64,000 nt of DNA, taken from the NCBI RefSeq assembly GCF_947623445.1, contig NC_135243.1:8310501-8374500 (forward strand), in the 5' to 3' direction. Numbering within the stretch: position 1 is the stretch's first letter; each line of letters starts with the position of its first letter. Positions 14,001-25,441 of this stretch are shown one piece after another. Made by a program: the position numbers and the translations under genes. This DNA is from Clavelina lepadiformis (lineage: Eukaryota; Chordata; Ascidiacea; Aplousobranchia; Clavelinidae). The notes beneath the pieces are model-generated. The model made no database searches. It was not told the DNA's origin and worked only from the letters and a program-made list of their open reading frames with translations.

Positions 14001-15094
14001 GATATGTCAATTTTTTGAAAATTGCTATTGGAACCAAAAGATTTTTATGACATCTACAAATTCTCAAAACAGTGCAGGGTGTGAATAAGTGAAGTTCATC
14101 TCACTCTGTATATAGCTGCCTCAGTCAAAAATAATCTAAAGGTGGTTTTAAAGAGCTGAATGTACAATTATATATTCGATTTTAAGGGAAAATTCAAACT
14201 TATCACCAAGAAAAAACAAATAATAATATTGCACATGACATAATCTGTTAGCAAAGTTTTACATATGCTTTTAAATGTTAAGAAATGAAACAGGCATCAC
14301 AATTGTACTCATTTTAATTGCATATAAACTCGCCTTGAAAAGTGAAATGGCATAGAGGGCTTTTTTGCTAAGATGCATATTGCATACATACATTTAATTT
14401 CGTTACCAGCAACTAACATGCAAAAGGAAATTTTGAATGGAAACGTTTTACTTTTTGTTTTAGCGCTTCGTTTTCTTTGTTGATGTCTCTGATAGTCTCT
14501 TGCTGAAGCTCAATTTTTTCTTCCAAATCAACCTCTCTTCCAGTCCGACGTTCTGCTAATTGAGACGAACGCATTCGTGACAGCATTCCACACATTAAGT
14601 AGCAAGTCAAAAAAACAATTTGCAATTGGTTAATTTTCCTAGTTTTGCACTTAACATTACCTCCTCCCATTGCAGCAAGTTTCTTCCTGTCACTGGCAAG
14701 CCTAAGCAGCTTTGTTGCCATTCTGCAAAACAACAATGCACTCATTAAATCAATAGATTCGTGTACAACCTGTTGTAAGTTAATTAATACTAGCAATGTA
14801 CTTGCAAAAATTCATTAAAAATCAGTGAAATTTTTCATAAATAAGCATTCTCAATTGCATTAAATTTAAAGTGGTGAACAAAACAATCGCACATGATGCA
14901 AAAATTTTACATCTTTCGGCTACGTCAAGAAATACACATCTACAAAGTCACCTCTTAATCTTTTCCTCTTGCTTGCGGCCATGAGATTTAAGAATATGGT
15001 TTTCATCTAAAATTCGAAGATGCTGATCTTCTAATTCTTCTCGTGGTAACTTGGCAACCATTGTTCTTTGCTGAGTCTCATTTTTAGCAGTCAT
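2060..15094 (-). CDS. RPGRIP1L: RPGRIP1L-like ciliary transition-zone scaffold, 30 coding exons
   Basis: Exons in transcript order: 15094-14952, 14722-14661, 14555-14452, 13858-13707, 13467-13304, 13059-12915, 12733-12613, 12059-11941, 11716-11577, 11297-11187, 11111-10992, 9624-9506, 8962-8861, 8683-8615, 8490-8297, 8220-8151, 7920-7791, 7679-7597, 7421-7262, 7042-6888, 6602-6477, 6020-5854, 5682-5232, 5081-5022, 4833-4652, 4286-4138, 3906-3770, 3568-3382, 3112-2975, 2250-2060. All phases match and give 1416 residues (human about 1315). Order: N-terminal motif [19 protein letters not shown]; coiled coils to about residue 555; C2 domain about 557-716 ([20 protein letters not shown]); second C2 about 717-918 ([21 protein letters not shown]); Glu/Asp-rich linker about 920-1240; C-terminal C2-like RPGR-interacting domain 1245-1416. 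The family organises the ciliary transition zone with NPHP proteins. Exon 3 could start at 14552 or 14555. Recognition is from memory of the vertebrate protein and is strong. Confidence 0.93.
2461..2876. mobile_element. Short TIR element with 10-bp target duplication (Mutator-like size)
   Basis: The element begins TAGGGTTGCCATA and ends TATGGTAACCCTA, imperfect inverted repeats. It is flanked by a perfect 10-base direct repeat CCATACAGTC at 2451-2460 and 2877-2886. It lies in the last intron of the RPGRIP1L-like gene. Inside are palindromic CCGGA/TCCGG motifs near the left end and, at about 2616, a sequence resembling the end of a hAT MITE (CAGAGGTGTCCAAC), perhaps a nested insertion. No protein is coded. 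A duplication of 9-11 bases is typical of Mutator-type elements; the class is inferred. Confidence 0.75.
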
Positions 15095-15125
15095 CTTAAC
15101 ATCCTAGAGTCGAAGCTTCGTAGGG

Positions 15126-15221
15126 TCTAGTATACAAGTGCACAACCAAATAACGTCATAATTTGAGTAGCTAGGGTCTAGTATACAAAGGTATCCTGTG
15201 GTTGTGCACTTGTATACTAGA
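15126..15221. repeat. Palindromic foldback repeat upstream of RPGRIP1L
   Basis: Bases 15126-15148 and 15199-15221 are perfect 23-base inverted complements (left arm begins TCTAGTATACAAGTGCAC). The left part of the arm recurs inside, at about 15176-15189 (GGTCTAGTATACAAAG), so the unit is an inverted repeat plus an internal direct repeat. The spacer holds an ACGTCA core. A diverged copy lies at 38162-38270. The repeat ends 32 bases upstream of the RPGRIP1L-like start codon, in its promoter or 5' UTR. It is probably a small MITE or foldback element; any regulatory role is speculation. Confidence 0.7.
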
Positions 15222-18200
15222 TAGAAATATCGTTACACCAGCGCTGGCATAAATATAAGCTTCAGCCTTTCTGGCGTTGCCTGACAAAATTGTATCAAAA
15301 AATGTCACAAAAAAACACACCAACAAAGATTGCAAGCGCAGTGAAATTTCTTTTAGTCTAGTTTAATCTCTTGTCAGTGGCAAAAATAACTAGGCCCATA
15401 AGAAGAAGTCGCAGGGCGAAGGCAATGGTTTTCTAATTGCCAATTCAGAAATTGGCTCCATTTATTAAAATAAGAATCAGTTGTGACAGAAAATAATTAA
15501 TTACAGTTTTAATACTGGCATGGCGTAAAATATAGACCCTAATTTTTCGGTGTATAGGTCTATCTCTTTATGCTAAAATGCAAGCTTTCCATAGCCCACG
15601 GTCACATAACACATTCAATACTAACCTAAGTTTAACGGTCTGTAGCAAGTCGTTTGTTTTATGTTACTGGTAGAGTGGTAGTCTTGCTTATGTGAGTTGC
15701 AGAGTTGAAAAAAATAACAGAAATATCTTAATCTTTACCGTTCCTATCTTAATGAACAACTTAACATGAACATCAAGTTAAACGTCAATAAAACCACAAT
15801 CTTTCAATAAAATCTTTCACGTCTGTTACGCTTGATTAATTTAAGCATCCCACGTGACATAACAACTTTTTGCAACCACAGACATCTTTCATAAAATTGA
15901 ATCGAACTTTTATTAAAGTGAAATTCTTTTTTCTAATATTTTTTCATCGGATACAACTTGCATACACCACAACCAATGGATCAAGGATTTCTAAGTATTT
16001 GATAAACTTCCATTCATAAAGGCAATTGATTATTGGCAGCTATTAACAGCTTTAAATGTTTTTTTCAGTGGTTCCAAACATGTTGATTGTCGAGTATATA
16101 GCCCGACGAATCGCTTTTCAAAAAAAATCAGGATAAACTTGTGACCTCAACTCCTCGTACCGTCCCGTTTATTTTTTGCCATGGACTGTAAAGAACAAGA
16201 GTATATTGTTAAGCTTGTTATAGCATAATAAAAAAGCAATATGCTCAAAAATAATCAACGAACGAGAGTTATAGCCGATACATAGTCGCAAATAAGAAAT
16301 GCAAAAATAACAAAAAACGTAAAAAGGGCAATGACTCCCAAGAATATGATTCGGCAGTAAGGCCATAGTCCAATGCACAGGAGTCCTGCATAATGTGTAG
16401 CTTATAGCCTACGGTACTCAGAATTTATAATAACGTAATCAGCCACGAAAAATCACTCAGTGGGTGTGGCTTCCTGCAAAAAAAACAAAGTAATTACAAC
16501 ATACAACAGTCGTAAACGCCGGGCTACAACTACCGGGAAATTTCCAGGCTTCCCAGCGGGCCAGGCTGACTCTGTATACAGAAATGTTTCTGGTTATGAT
16601 TTTCTTTCTAGAAGTTATCATTTTAAATTAGGTCCAAGTGGAGCCATTTGGTCCGATAAATTAAAAAAGTTGAAGGCTTCTAGCTTGTGTTTTACTAACA
16701 ACGTTCGTCACACTGATGTCGTGCTTTGATCTCCATAGAAACAGGAAATTGTGAGACGTTTTCGTGTGTCGCTGAAACTAGTCAATCATTAAGCAAGCTA
16801 CGGTGCTGCTCATTTTTACTATATTATCGAGCTAAGCAATATATTTTAATTTGACAACAACAGCTTCCTTGTTGAGTTTCATAAATATCAAGAAAGTAAA
16901 CTCTTTACTTACAATAAATTAGTTTGCCATGCAGTAACTTGATCATTAGATTTATGGTTTGTGGTAATTGTTAGCGCGCATCGTTAGTGATATGCTTTAA
17001 GCATACCTTAATCGTTAACCTTAACGTTTACCACATGTGCTTAAAATAGAATTCATTTATGTATTTACATTTGTTGTGGTTTCAGGGAGAGATCTCAATA
17101 ATAGCCTGAATCAAGCATGGCATTATTGAACGTTTTTGCCTCCGTGAGAGAATACGGTATTAGTCTGCAAACACGATCATCATAAACGACGTCTTTTACC
17201 CATACATAATACATCCTAATTGAGATAAAAACTAATATTTTTTGAATTTACATCTGTAGTTTGCTGTCAACAAAATAATCCTTTGGGTGTTTTTACGATA
17301 CGACACGACCCGACATGACAAAATTGTTATCGTCAAGATAGCTTTACTTTTTTATAACCAAAGCAACTTAGCATTGTTAAAAAGAAAGTTAGGCTAAGCC
17401 GAAATTAAATTTTTAGAATCGGCAAAGACCACGCCCAAACTCTTTTACGACACCAAATATATGATCACCAAACACGATTAAGCTACATGAATAAAAAAAA
17501 TCTGAACAATTTTTAGGAATCTCGTAAACCAGAATTATGAAGCAGCTGCAACTTATGTATACAGAGCTAGCCTGGATTGAGACACTGACCTAAATGTCAT
17601 TGATCGTGGGCAGATTTTTGGCCATCACCGCTTTGCCGTAACGAACAGAGCAATTAAATTTAATAGTTGGTAAACAAAATACTCCAATGAAATGCAAGAT
17701 CTGGAGCTATACGGTTATGTAAACCAAACGATACGCTTTGTAGAAAACGTATTACATTGTTTTTACTAATGGCAAAAACAGCCTGAGTTGAGAAAATGTT
17801 TCTAATGTTTGGTTTTTGTGCATTAACCTAAAATTGGACTAGATTCATTAGGATGTGTTAGGAGTTGTGATAAAGATTTTTCGAAGTGACAATAGTAGAT
17901 GCTGTCTAATCCATCTTGAGTTGGATTAGGTTTTAATACTTTGAAGTGATTGTAATATTTGCTGATGGACCAATCGGAATTTAAAGGAGTGTTTGGTCGT
18001 ATCTAAAGCTTGTGTTCCAGTGTTCGTCGTTCAAAATATTTGCAAAGAAATCTGCTAGATAAAATCGACGATTACAAATGCATTATGCTGCCGTAGTAAC
18101 TAAAACTATTACTAAAAGACTCGTCGAAAGACAGAAAAACCAGCATATATTTTTCAAAAACCAGCATATAGAACCAAAATTCTTTTAGTTGGATTTAGCG

Positions 18201-18905
18201 TTTGATAAACATATGTTCAAAGATTAAAATTAAATTAAAAGCGTCGTTAGAATTTAGAGGTAACGCCTTAGCTTCTAGTTTACTCTAAACTGTAACATAC
18301 ATCATTTTGGCGTGTTGGAATAAAGCCTTGATGAATTTCGAGATTTATTTGTGTGTAAGACAATATTATAGCATGACAAAGTTATCAATAATTTTCAAAG
18401 CGGTTAACATACTCATTTGTAATCTTTTTTTAGCATCAAAGTCATAAAAATATATTGCCTGTACAATCATGCAGCTGGATGATTAGGCCAAAATTAATTG
18501 AACTCACTCATATGGACAAATATTGGATCATCGTACAACAGCTTATAATGAAAGTTTGATTGAGTGAAACATCGCCACGAACAACAAACCATAGAGGCAG
18601 CACACACAAATATCGACTATCCAAGGTACGTGCTGAACTTGTTGAGACATGTCAATTGAAAACGCATATAAGACGAAACGTCGTAAATATTGTGCCACTT
18701 ACTTTAGTCTTCTGTTTCATGATGTTCATTTTATTTACTACAAAATAGATAGAACAAAACAAGAAAGCTTTTCAATTAAAAAAATATTGTTTTAAGGTTT
18801 CTTATTTATCAGTTATATACATTGCACCAGAAAAAAGCAGATACATCAAAAACTATACGGAGTTTGTAGGTTCGCATTTCAGTGCTAATTTTTGTCCTAA
18901 TCGAT
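15222..18905. other. Intergenic region between divergent genes
   Basis: This 3.7 kb separates the starts of the minus-strand RPGRIP1L-like gene and the plus-strand actin-like gene. Short frames occur (for example 16460-16729 plus and 18560-18748 plus), but none shows splice-linked partners or a known family. The promoters of both genes should lie here. I see no convincing repeat. Just before 18906 the sequence TTCGCATTTCAG ends at 18881, which could be a splice acceptor for an untranslated first exon or for a trans-spliced leader, as is common in Ciona. Confidence 0.4.
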
Positions 18906-21900
18906 ATGGGTTGTGGATCAAGCAGCGTGCAAGTTTCAATGGCTGCTGAGCCAAAAAGTAATCAGGCAGAAAAGGCATCTTTGCAGCAGGTGAATGACAG
19001 TACGTCGGATTACTCAAGTTGCGGAAATCTCACATCTGTAGTTGACGAAGACGCTAGACGCCTCAGTGTACTTACGGTCAGAAGCGGTAATCTTAAGTTT
19101 AACGAATACTCCAACGACGACTCGCCTATGATTGCTGTGCGGAGTTTGAGTACTGTGAGGCCGGCCAACTTAACCGATACGCCACCAATGAAACAAGCAA
19201 TTAAGAACTCTATGTTAGTGAACAAAATTGCTAGTAAACGAGATGAAAAATTTCCCGAGTTTCGTCCAAAACGGACCAGACCGGGACACAGAATCAATCT
19301 AGTTCCGCCTACGTCACAGCGTTATGCTTCATTATCTCTTCCGAATTCACCACTGGTACGTGTCAAGGAGCGACCCGAAGCAGAATTCAGTGGAAAATCG
19401 TCGATGGTCGATCTGAGAAGTGACAAAAACCTATCGTAAGATGATAAGATCCTATTCTGTTTAGAGCTCGAAATATTTAAGACAAATTACAAAACCGAAC
19501 CCCATGTTTTTCGATTTGATATAAACATCTTTCATCTTTCATCTTTCATCCAAGTCAATGTCAAATGTCAATGCAAATGTCTTTTTCAGGCAGGAGGAAA
19601 CGCAAGTTTTGTTGAACAGAGCTCTCAAAGAACTCAGCAAAAGCTTATCGGACAGTCACGGAAGTATATTCCATATAGGTGCTGAAGATGACAACAATAC
19701 AACAAGAACCGCAAGTAGCTATGCAGTTTTACTTTTATGCTATATGTCTTTGATTAATTAATCATATACTACTTAATGTTTCTGTTAATTAGGCAATTGA
19801 AACATATCACATATGCTAAACAAGTGCCAAAATATTGTCAAAACTAAATTAAGTTTTGGAGAGTTTTTTTTTTCTTTTAAAACTTGTCTGATTAATTGCG
19901 GTTGAGTTTACTAATGGACGTCATATGATTTTCAGGCTCCAGCCCGACTCTGTCTCCTCATCTTCACCGGATCAGCGTGAACTCAACAGAGCAGCTTTGC
20001 CTTCAGGGAAAAGCGGTTGTCATGGACATAGGGAGCGGATTTTGTAAAGCCGGTTTATCTTACGATGACGTGCCGTCAGTTGTCTTCCCAACTTTGTTGG
20101 GGAGAGCAAACGATGCGTCCGCTATTCCAGGAGTTTCAAAGGATGCGATATTTGTCGGAAATGATGTGATGTTGAGAAGGGGTGCGCTAACCTTGTCGGT
20201 AAGACATTCTAATATGGAGTATATTTTGAAAGATAAAAAAGAAATACGGGGAAGAGAAAATAAATTGTCTTGCTGTGAAACTAGAAGATAATGAGAACTT
20301 ATTCCTTTGTGAGACAAGAAGATATCAGTATCTGATCAAAAATCCGAATAAAATCAAAAAACTATTTCATATTTCAGAGACCAGTGCAAAGAAGTGTGGT
20401 AATAGATTGGGACGACTGGAGAAACACTGTGGATCATATCCTCAACATGGAATTAAAACTTGATAAAGATGACATTTCGGCCGTCTTCCCGGAATCTCCC
20501 CTAAGTACTAGGGCAGCAAGAGAGACGTCTACCGAGGTTGCAGGAGGAAATGCGTAAAAACTAAAATAATGAGATTTTTGATGACGTAGAAGCATTCGGA
20601 TATATGCCTTGGCTCGTAAAGAATTTCTTGTTTTCAGATAATGTTTGAAAACATCAGTGCCGCACGTCTTTATCAAGGCAGTAGTGCACCTATGACGTTG
20701 CATGCTTTCAACATGACGTCAGGACTTATGGTAAGCGTTGGACATGACGTCACGAGCTGCGTTCCGGTCATTCAAGGTAATAATAATAATCGTTAATTCA
20801 AGAATTTCTCGAAACTGATTTTGCGGGAATGCGGTTTTAAAAATTATTAAATTACAGGGAATGTTAAAAAGGGCAGCGTTAGGGCGTTGGAACTCGGGGG
20901 AGCAGACATTACGAAGAAGTTAAAAGATTTTCTGCACGAAGGAGGCAAAAAAGTGAAAAACGGAAAAGGTTTGTGGCGTCTGTAATTGTACAAAAATTAG
21001 AACATAACCTTTGAAGAATAAGAACGAAACTATACGCCGCTGATGAACACGCCACTTACCACTTGTGGAACAAGTTTTATTTAATGATCAATTCATGATA
21101 AACGTTTAAAAAATTTCTAGGAGACTCAATCGCAAAGGCGATGATGGAGCGGCTTTGTTATGTCACATATAACGGATCGCACGAAGATGACAACACGATC
21201 ACAAGAAAGCAGAGGACTTACTCATTACCGACAGGGACAGCAGTTAACCTTGATAAGGAGAAATTCCTTGCTCCTGAGATCTTATTCAGACCTGAAACTT
21301 ATGACGGTATGGATCAGCTTTCAGTTCAACTTCAAGTTTTTTTACTTGTCATAAAGTATGTTTAGTTTCAACAATCGCTTACTGAAATTTGAATCAATCA
21401 ATCGCACATATAGGCCGCTTTAGCCAAAATTAAAACAGATTTAAACTATATGAAAACATTATAGCCTACTTTCTTAAATATACCTCAGCTTATGCGGCCA
21501 CATTTACATATCTAATGCTTAAAATAAGACAAACATCAAAGCTAACGATGCATAAACAAATTTTAAATTTTCAAAGAAAAGCTACAGACATTGTTATTAA
21601 AACGTCATTAGATATCTTGTGATTCCAATTAACTTACATCAAAGCGTTGTAATTTATATCACTGCCGAACAAGCTTTGATTTTTAAGCCATTTATCAAAA
21701 GTGTCACCATCAGATTTCCCAAAGAGTCAATATTATTTAAGACAGTACATGCATCTTACGAGAAAGTAACTTAATCGTCATAAATAATGATAACTATGAG
21801 TATAGTATTGACTCTCAAAATCGAACGGGATTCACCGACAAGATTTTCGAATAGTTTTCAGGAGAAAAGAATTCCTTGGCACGCTGAACGCAACTGGAAC

Positions 21901-23006
21901 ATATTTCTTTGATATATCTCTTGTTCGCACATCGGTCTTGATATATCATACGTAGTATAGAAACAATATTATTGTGATTCATTCACAACGTGATCGCGTG
22001 TTTCAATAAACACGCTATGTGACTTTATAATGAACCGGACATAACCGCGGGCTTTTACGACGGTAAAGCAAATATTTGATGACAACCGTTTGTGAAAAAG
22101 TTTGTTTAAAAGGTTCGGTGTTTGTAAAACCTAAAGGTAACGCTCATCTTTTCCAAAAACGCACAACTCAAAAAAATTCTTGTTGAAAATTTAAACACAG
22201 CAAATTTAGTCGACCTATGTAAGAGTGCTGTAGAAGAAACCAAAGCGAACATAATTGTTAAAACACCAGTTTTTGGACAAATTTTTCAAAAATAACACTA
22301 CGCAATACTATAATTTTAGTGCTTTACTTTAAAACGACGAAATAACCACGGTTGATACGTTTACAGGTAACTCAAGTTCTCAGACGGGTTTGCACAAATT
22401 ATGCGTTGAAAGTGTCAATGCATGCAAGAATGACGACAACGATGAGGTCACACAAGACCTTTACAAAAATGTTGTATTAGTTGGTGGTGCTTCATTGCTT
22501 CCAGGTTTATCACAGAGACTAAAGGTACAATTTTTTTGGTTCAAATTTAGACGTAATTTCAAGATTTCAACGCAAAACTGAGCGAAAATATGTATTATTG
22601 CCAAGCCACGCTCAATAGCGATGAAAGGTTTATTGTTTAGATGTTATAAAGTGCAATGTTTTTAGTTATGCAGCCCGCTGTCGTGTTCAACTTCAGTAAA
22701 TATGCGTGTACTTTTACCAGTCGGTCTAATAATATATAACCAATGACGTTTGTGTTATACGCACGGGCACACTTTTGATAATAGCAAATTCACAAGCATC
22801 TTTTTACATTCCAGGAAGAATTGGTTGCTCTCTTACCCCACCTGACGGAGTCAGATATCAAAGTACATGCTTATCCCAAACGCCAGTACGCAACTTGGCG
22901 TGGCGCGGCTTTGATGACATCATTGCATTCGTCACGAGGTAGATGGATGACAAAAGCTGATTATGACGAATATGGGCCGACAATCGTTCACAGAAAATTT
23001 TTTTGA
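18906..23006 (+). CDS. Divergent actin-like protein with acylation-type N-terminal extension
   Basis: Exons: 18906-19435, 19590-19678, 19936-20198, 20378-20536, 20638-20776, 20858-20968, 21121-21306, 22367-22524, 22815-23006. All phases agree; product 608 residues. It starts MGCGSSS, matching an N-myristoylation signal (Gly2, Ser6) with a palmitoylatable Cys3. Residues 1 to about 230 are Ser/Lys/Arg-rich with no known domain. Residues about 231-608 align along the whole actin fold (actin about 375): MDIGSGFCKAG (phosphate loop 1), VGND and RRGALTL, IDWDDW, LVGGASLLPG (adenosine loop), and the C-terminus DYDEYGPTIVHRKFF. Phosphate loop 2, DSGDGVTH in actin, is here SVGHDVTS, losing both Asp residues, and the catalytic Gln of actin is not evident. 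ATP hydrolysis is therefore doubtful (inference). It is not a conventional actin and fits no Arp class I can name. A membrane-tethered structural role is possible but unproven. Confidence 0.85.
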
Positions 23007-23424
23007 AAGATTTTGGCGGCAGGAATTATTCAACATTTTTTCAGGGCACTTATTACAAACTTGTTCGTCTTTTGCTTTGTGACGTACTTGTTTTTTATGA
23101 TTTAAATCAAATCTTGGTTTTGTATTTTATACCATATTGAAAACGTTTTTGTGATAACGTAGGTTATTTATATTCGCTGATCAGATATTCTTGAGTTTAT
23201 AATAACTGCATATTGTAGCCAATTAAAAACGTTAAGTTATTACACAACCCAGAATGATCCTCAATTCAATTTTACTTCCACTAGTTTTAAAGTAGGCCGA
23301 TGCGCCACTGTCAGCAAGGTATCACCTTGTATGCATACTCCCACAAAGCATAAATGTTATGACCAAATGAGCTTTCAAACTTTTTTTATTCTATGGCAGC
23401 GACACTTGAACATCATGGTTGTCG

Positions 23425-23430
23425 AATAAA
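23425..23430 (+). terminator. Poly(A) signal of the actin-like gene
   Basis: AATAAA occurs 419 bases after the stop codon, the first canonical signal on this strand after the gene. Confidence 0.5.
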
Positions 23431-25441
23431 GCTATAAATTTAACCACTGCCCAGTTGTGCAGATTACTTTATTTGGCTTATGTAATGGGCTAAGCGTTTA
23501 GTTTAGTACCGTGCTGTTCGTTCAGTCATTCGGATTCTGCGATTGTGCCCAACTCGCAGTTAATAAACTACCAGTGCAAAATCTGCGCCAGATAACTTTT
23601 TCTGCGCCGGCTGTAAGCCCTGGGCAAATTTACAAAATCTTTTCGGTGGCAGAAAAGCGTTGTGTCATGCGCCCTATACATAGATTTGCTGAAGCTGGCC
23701 AAACTTCGTGAAATCATACAGTGTATACCAACCGGGACGAATCAACACGATGATAGGTGCGATTGCAAACCGCTCCACAGCTGTTAACGTGCCAACTGAA
23801 ATCCGAACCAGAATACTGACGCAAGTCGGGCCAATTAGTTAGCACTGATTACAGCGCTTAGTGGGACTTGGCCGCAAAATATAAGTCGCAATTTGGGGTT
23901 CAGATTACAACAGGTGGTTATGAATGTCTCCCTATATTCTCATGAGGCCATGTTTCAGTTTTAAACATTACACACTGTAGCGATAAAGAAACGTTGACCT
24001 ATGAAACAATAAGATACAGTAGTAGGCTGCAAACTAAACACAGTAACTGAAGTTGATTTTCCTTAAAATAACTTCTTGTAAGAGTCTTCTACACTTTACA
24101 AAGGTATACAATAAGCACGTCCGTATAGTTCCTAAACTACTTACGCATTTATTACAAAAATGTTTCTAGCAACACTTTGTTGTGTTGATAAGATTACTGA
24201 AAAAAGGCCGTTTCCGGTTAAAAAAATGAAAAAATTGTAGTCATTTGTGAAATACTACAACAAAACCATAACTGTAGAAAGTTTTACATGTTGTACCAGC
24301 CCAACAAAAACCAAAATGCGCGCGTTACTAATCCTACGTGCTCGGAGCAAAGTTGTGGTCTCTTCCTGATATTGTGATTCTTAGTTTTCGCCAACACGCC
24401 TTTTCATTTTCTTTAAAAAATTCGGATGTTCACCAAACAAGGGATAATTTTTCTACGGGATTCTACCATTACCGAATTTACCACCGGGAGAGGTCCAGTA
24501 TTATTTTACGTCTAGCGCCACCCTTGCGTATAATACTATATATTCTCAATTCAAAAATCTTCCAGTGGTCAACATAATTACATTAATCTCCAGTAAAATT
24601 CATGTGAAACGTTTGTATTTTACAAACATAAAATCACAGTGCGTTGCAAAGCTTTGACGTTTGGTTAGTAAGGGAACAAAACGGAAACAGACGATATTGT
24701 GACTCACAATAAACGATGGTGACGCAGCGACGATTAGTGCAAAACTTTATACAAATAGATTATTGGGCACCTTTTTCATATAAATAAGCGGTTAGTATAA
24801 TAGGCAATCTCAGGCAGTACCATGCTGCTTCACAATGGACACTGAAGCCAAAGGAATGACCTAATAAAGATTGGTGCAAAGATAATTACGTACAGAAGTA
24901 AAGAAAAATATCAATATGCAGCAGAACTTGCATAAGAGCAACAAATCGGGTTTGATTGTACAAAGCAAAGACGAAGCGATACTTGAACACTTGAAAAAGG
25001 TAACAAAACGAAGGGGGCTTTCGTAACATTACAACATAATAGGTATTACTAGCAGTAAGTACTGCTCAACTAACGCCGCGGCAAATTTGCTTTTTACAGG
25101 AAAGCTGTGCTATTACAGTATATTAATTTGAAGGTAACGTATGGCTAACACATTAGATACTGTACATTAAACAAGGCTAGTGTACTTTTAGCAAAGACAA
25201 ATATGCACAGAAAGCACAATGTTTGACAACATCGCTTCCGTTTTCCTTGCTTCGAACAGAGAATTTTGTAAAAGATCTCGCCAAAAAAAGCACTAAAGCA
25301 GATTTGCATTTTATGGCACAAGGCACAAATAATAGCCACCATGGTAGAGCAGAACTTCAGGGAAAAAGTCACTTGCAAAACTTGCAACAAACCAAAAAAA
25401 CTAGTAATAACCGGTTACAAACTACAATTGCCGCAAAATAC
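23431..25441. other. Intergenic between convergent genes
   Basis: Lies between the 3' ends of the actin-like gene (plus) and the SOCS6/7-like gene (minus). No supported gene, RNA or repeat was found. The 3' UTR of the SOCS gene must lie in the right part; a minus-strand AATAAA near 24147-24152 is the only candidate signal noticed and is far from the stop. Confidence 0.4.

Noticed and set aside
14580..14660. Open frame joining exons 2 and 3 of the RPGRIP1L-like gene without an intron
   Set aside because: The frame stays open by chance across a roughly 105-base intron; the donor GGTAATG and family similarity on both sides favour splicing.
16460..16729. 89-codon plus-strand frame in the RPGRIP1L/actin-like spacer
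   Set aside because: No recognisable family, no splice-linked neighbour exon, and frames of this size arise by chance; it lacks support as a gene.
18560..18748. Short plus-strand frame just before the actin-like gene
   Set aside because: No family and no in-phase splice junction to exon 1; it may be 5' flank.
19010..19297. Minus-strand frame opposite actin-like exon 1
   Set aside because: Antisense shadow of the coding exon, which is joined in phase to the actin-fold exons.
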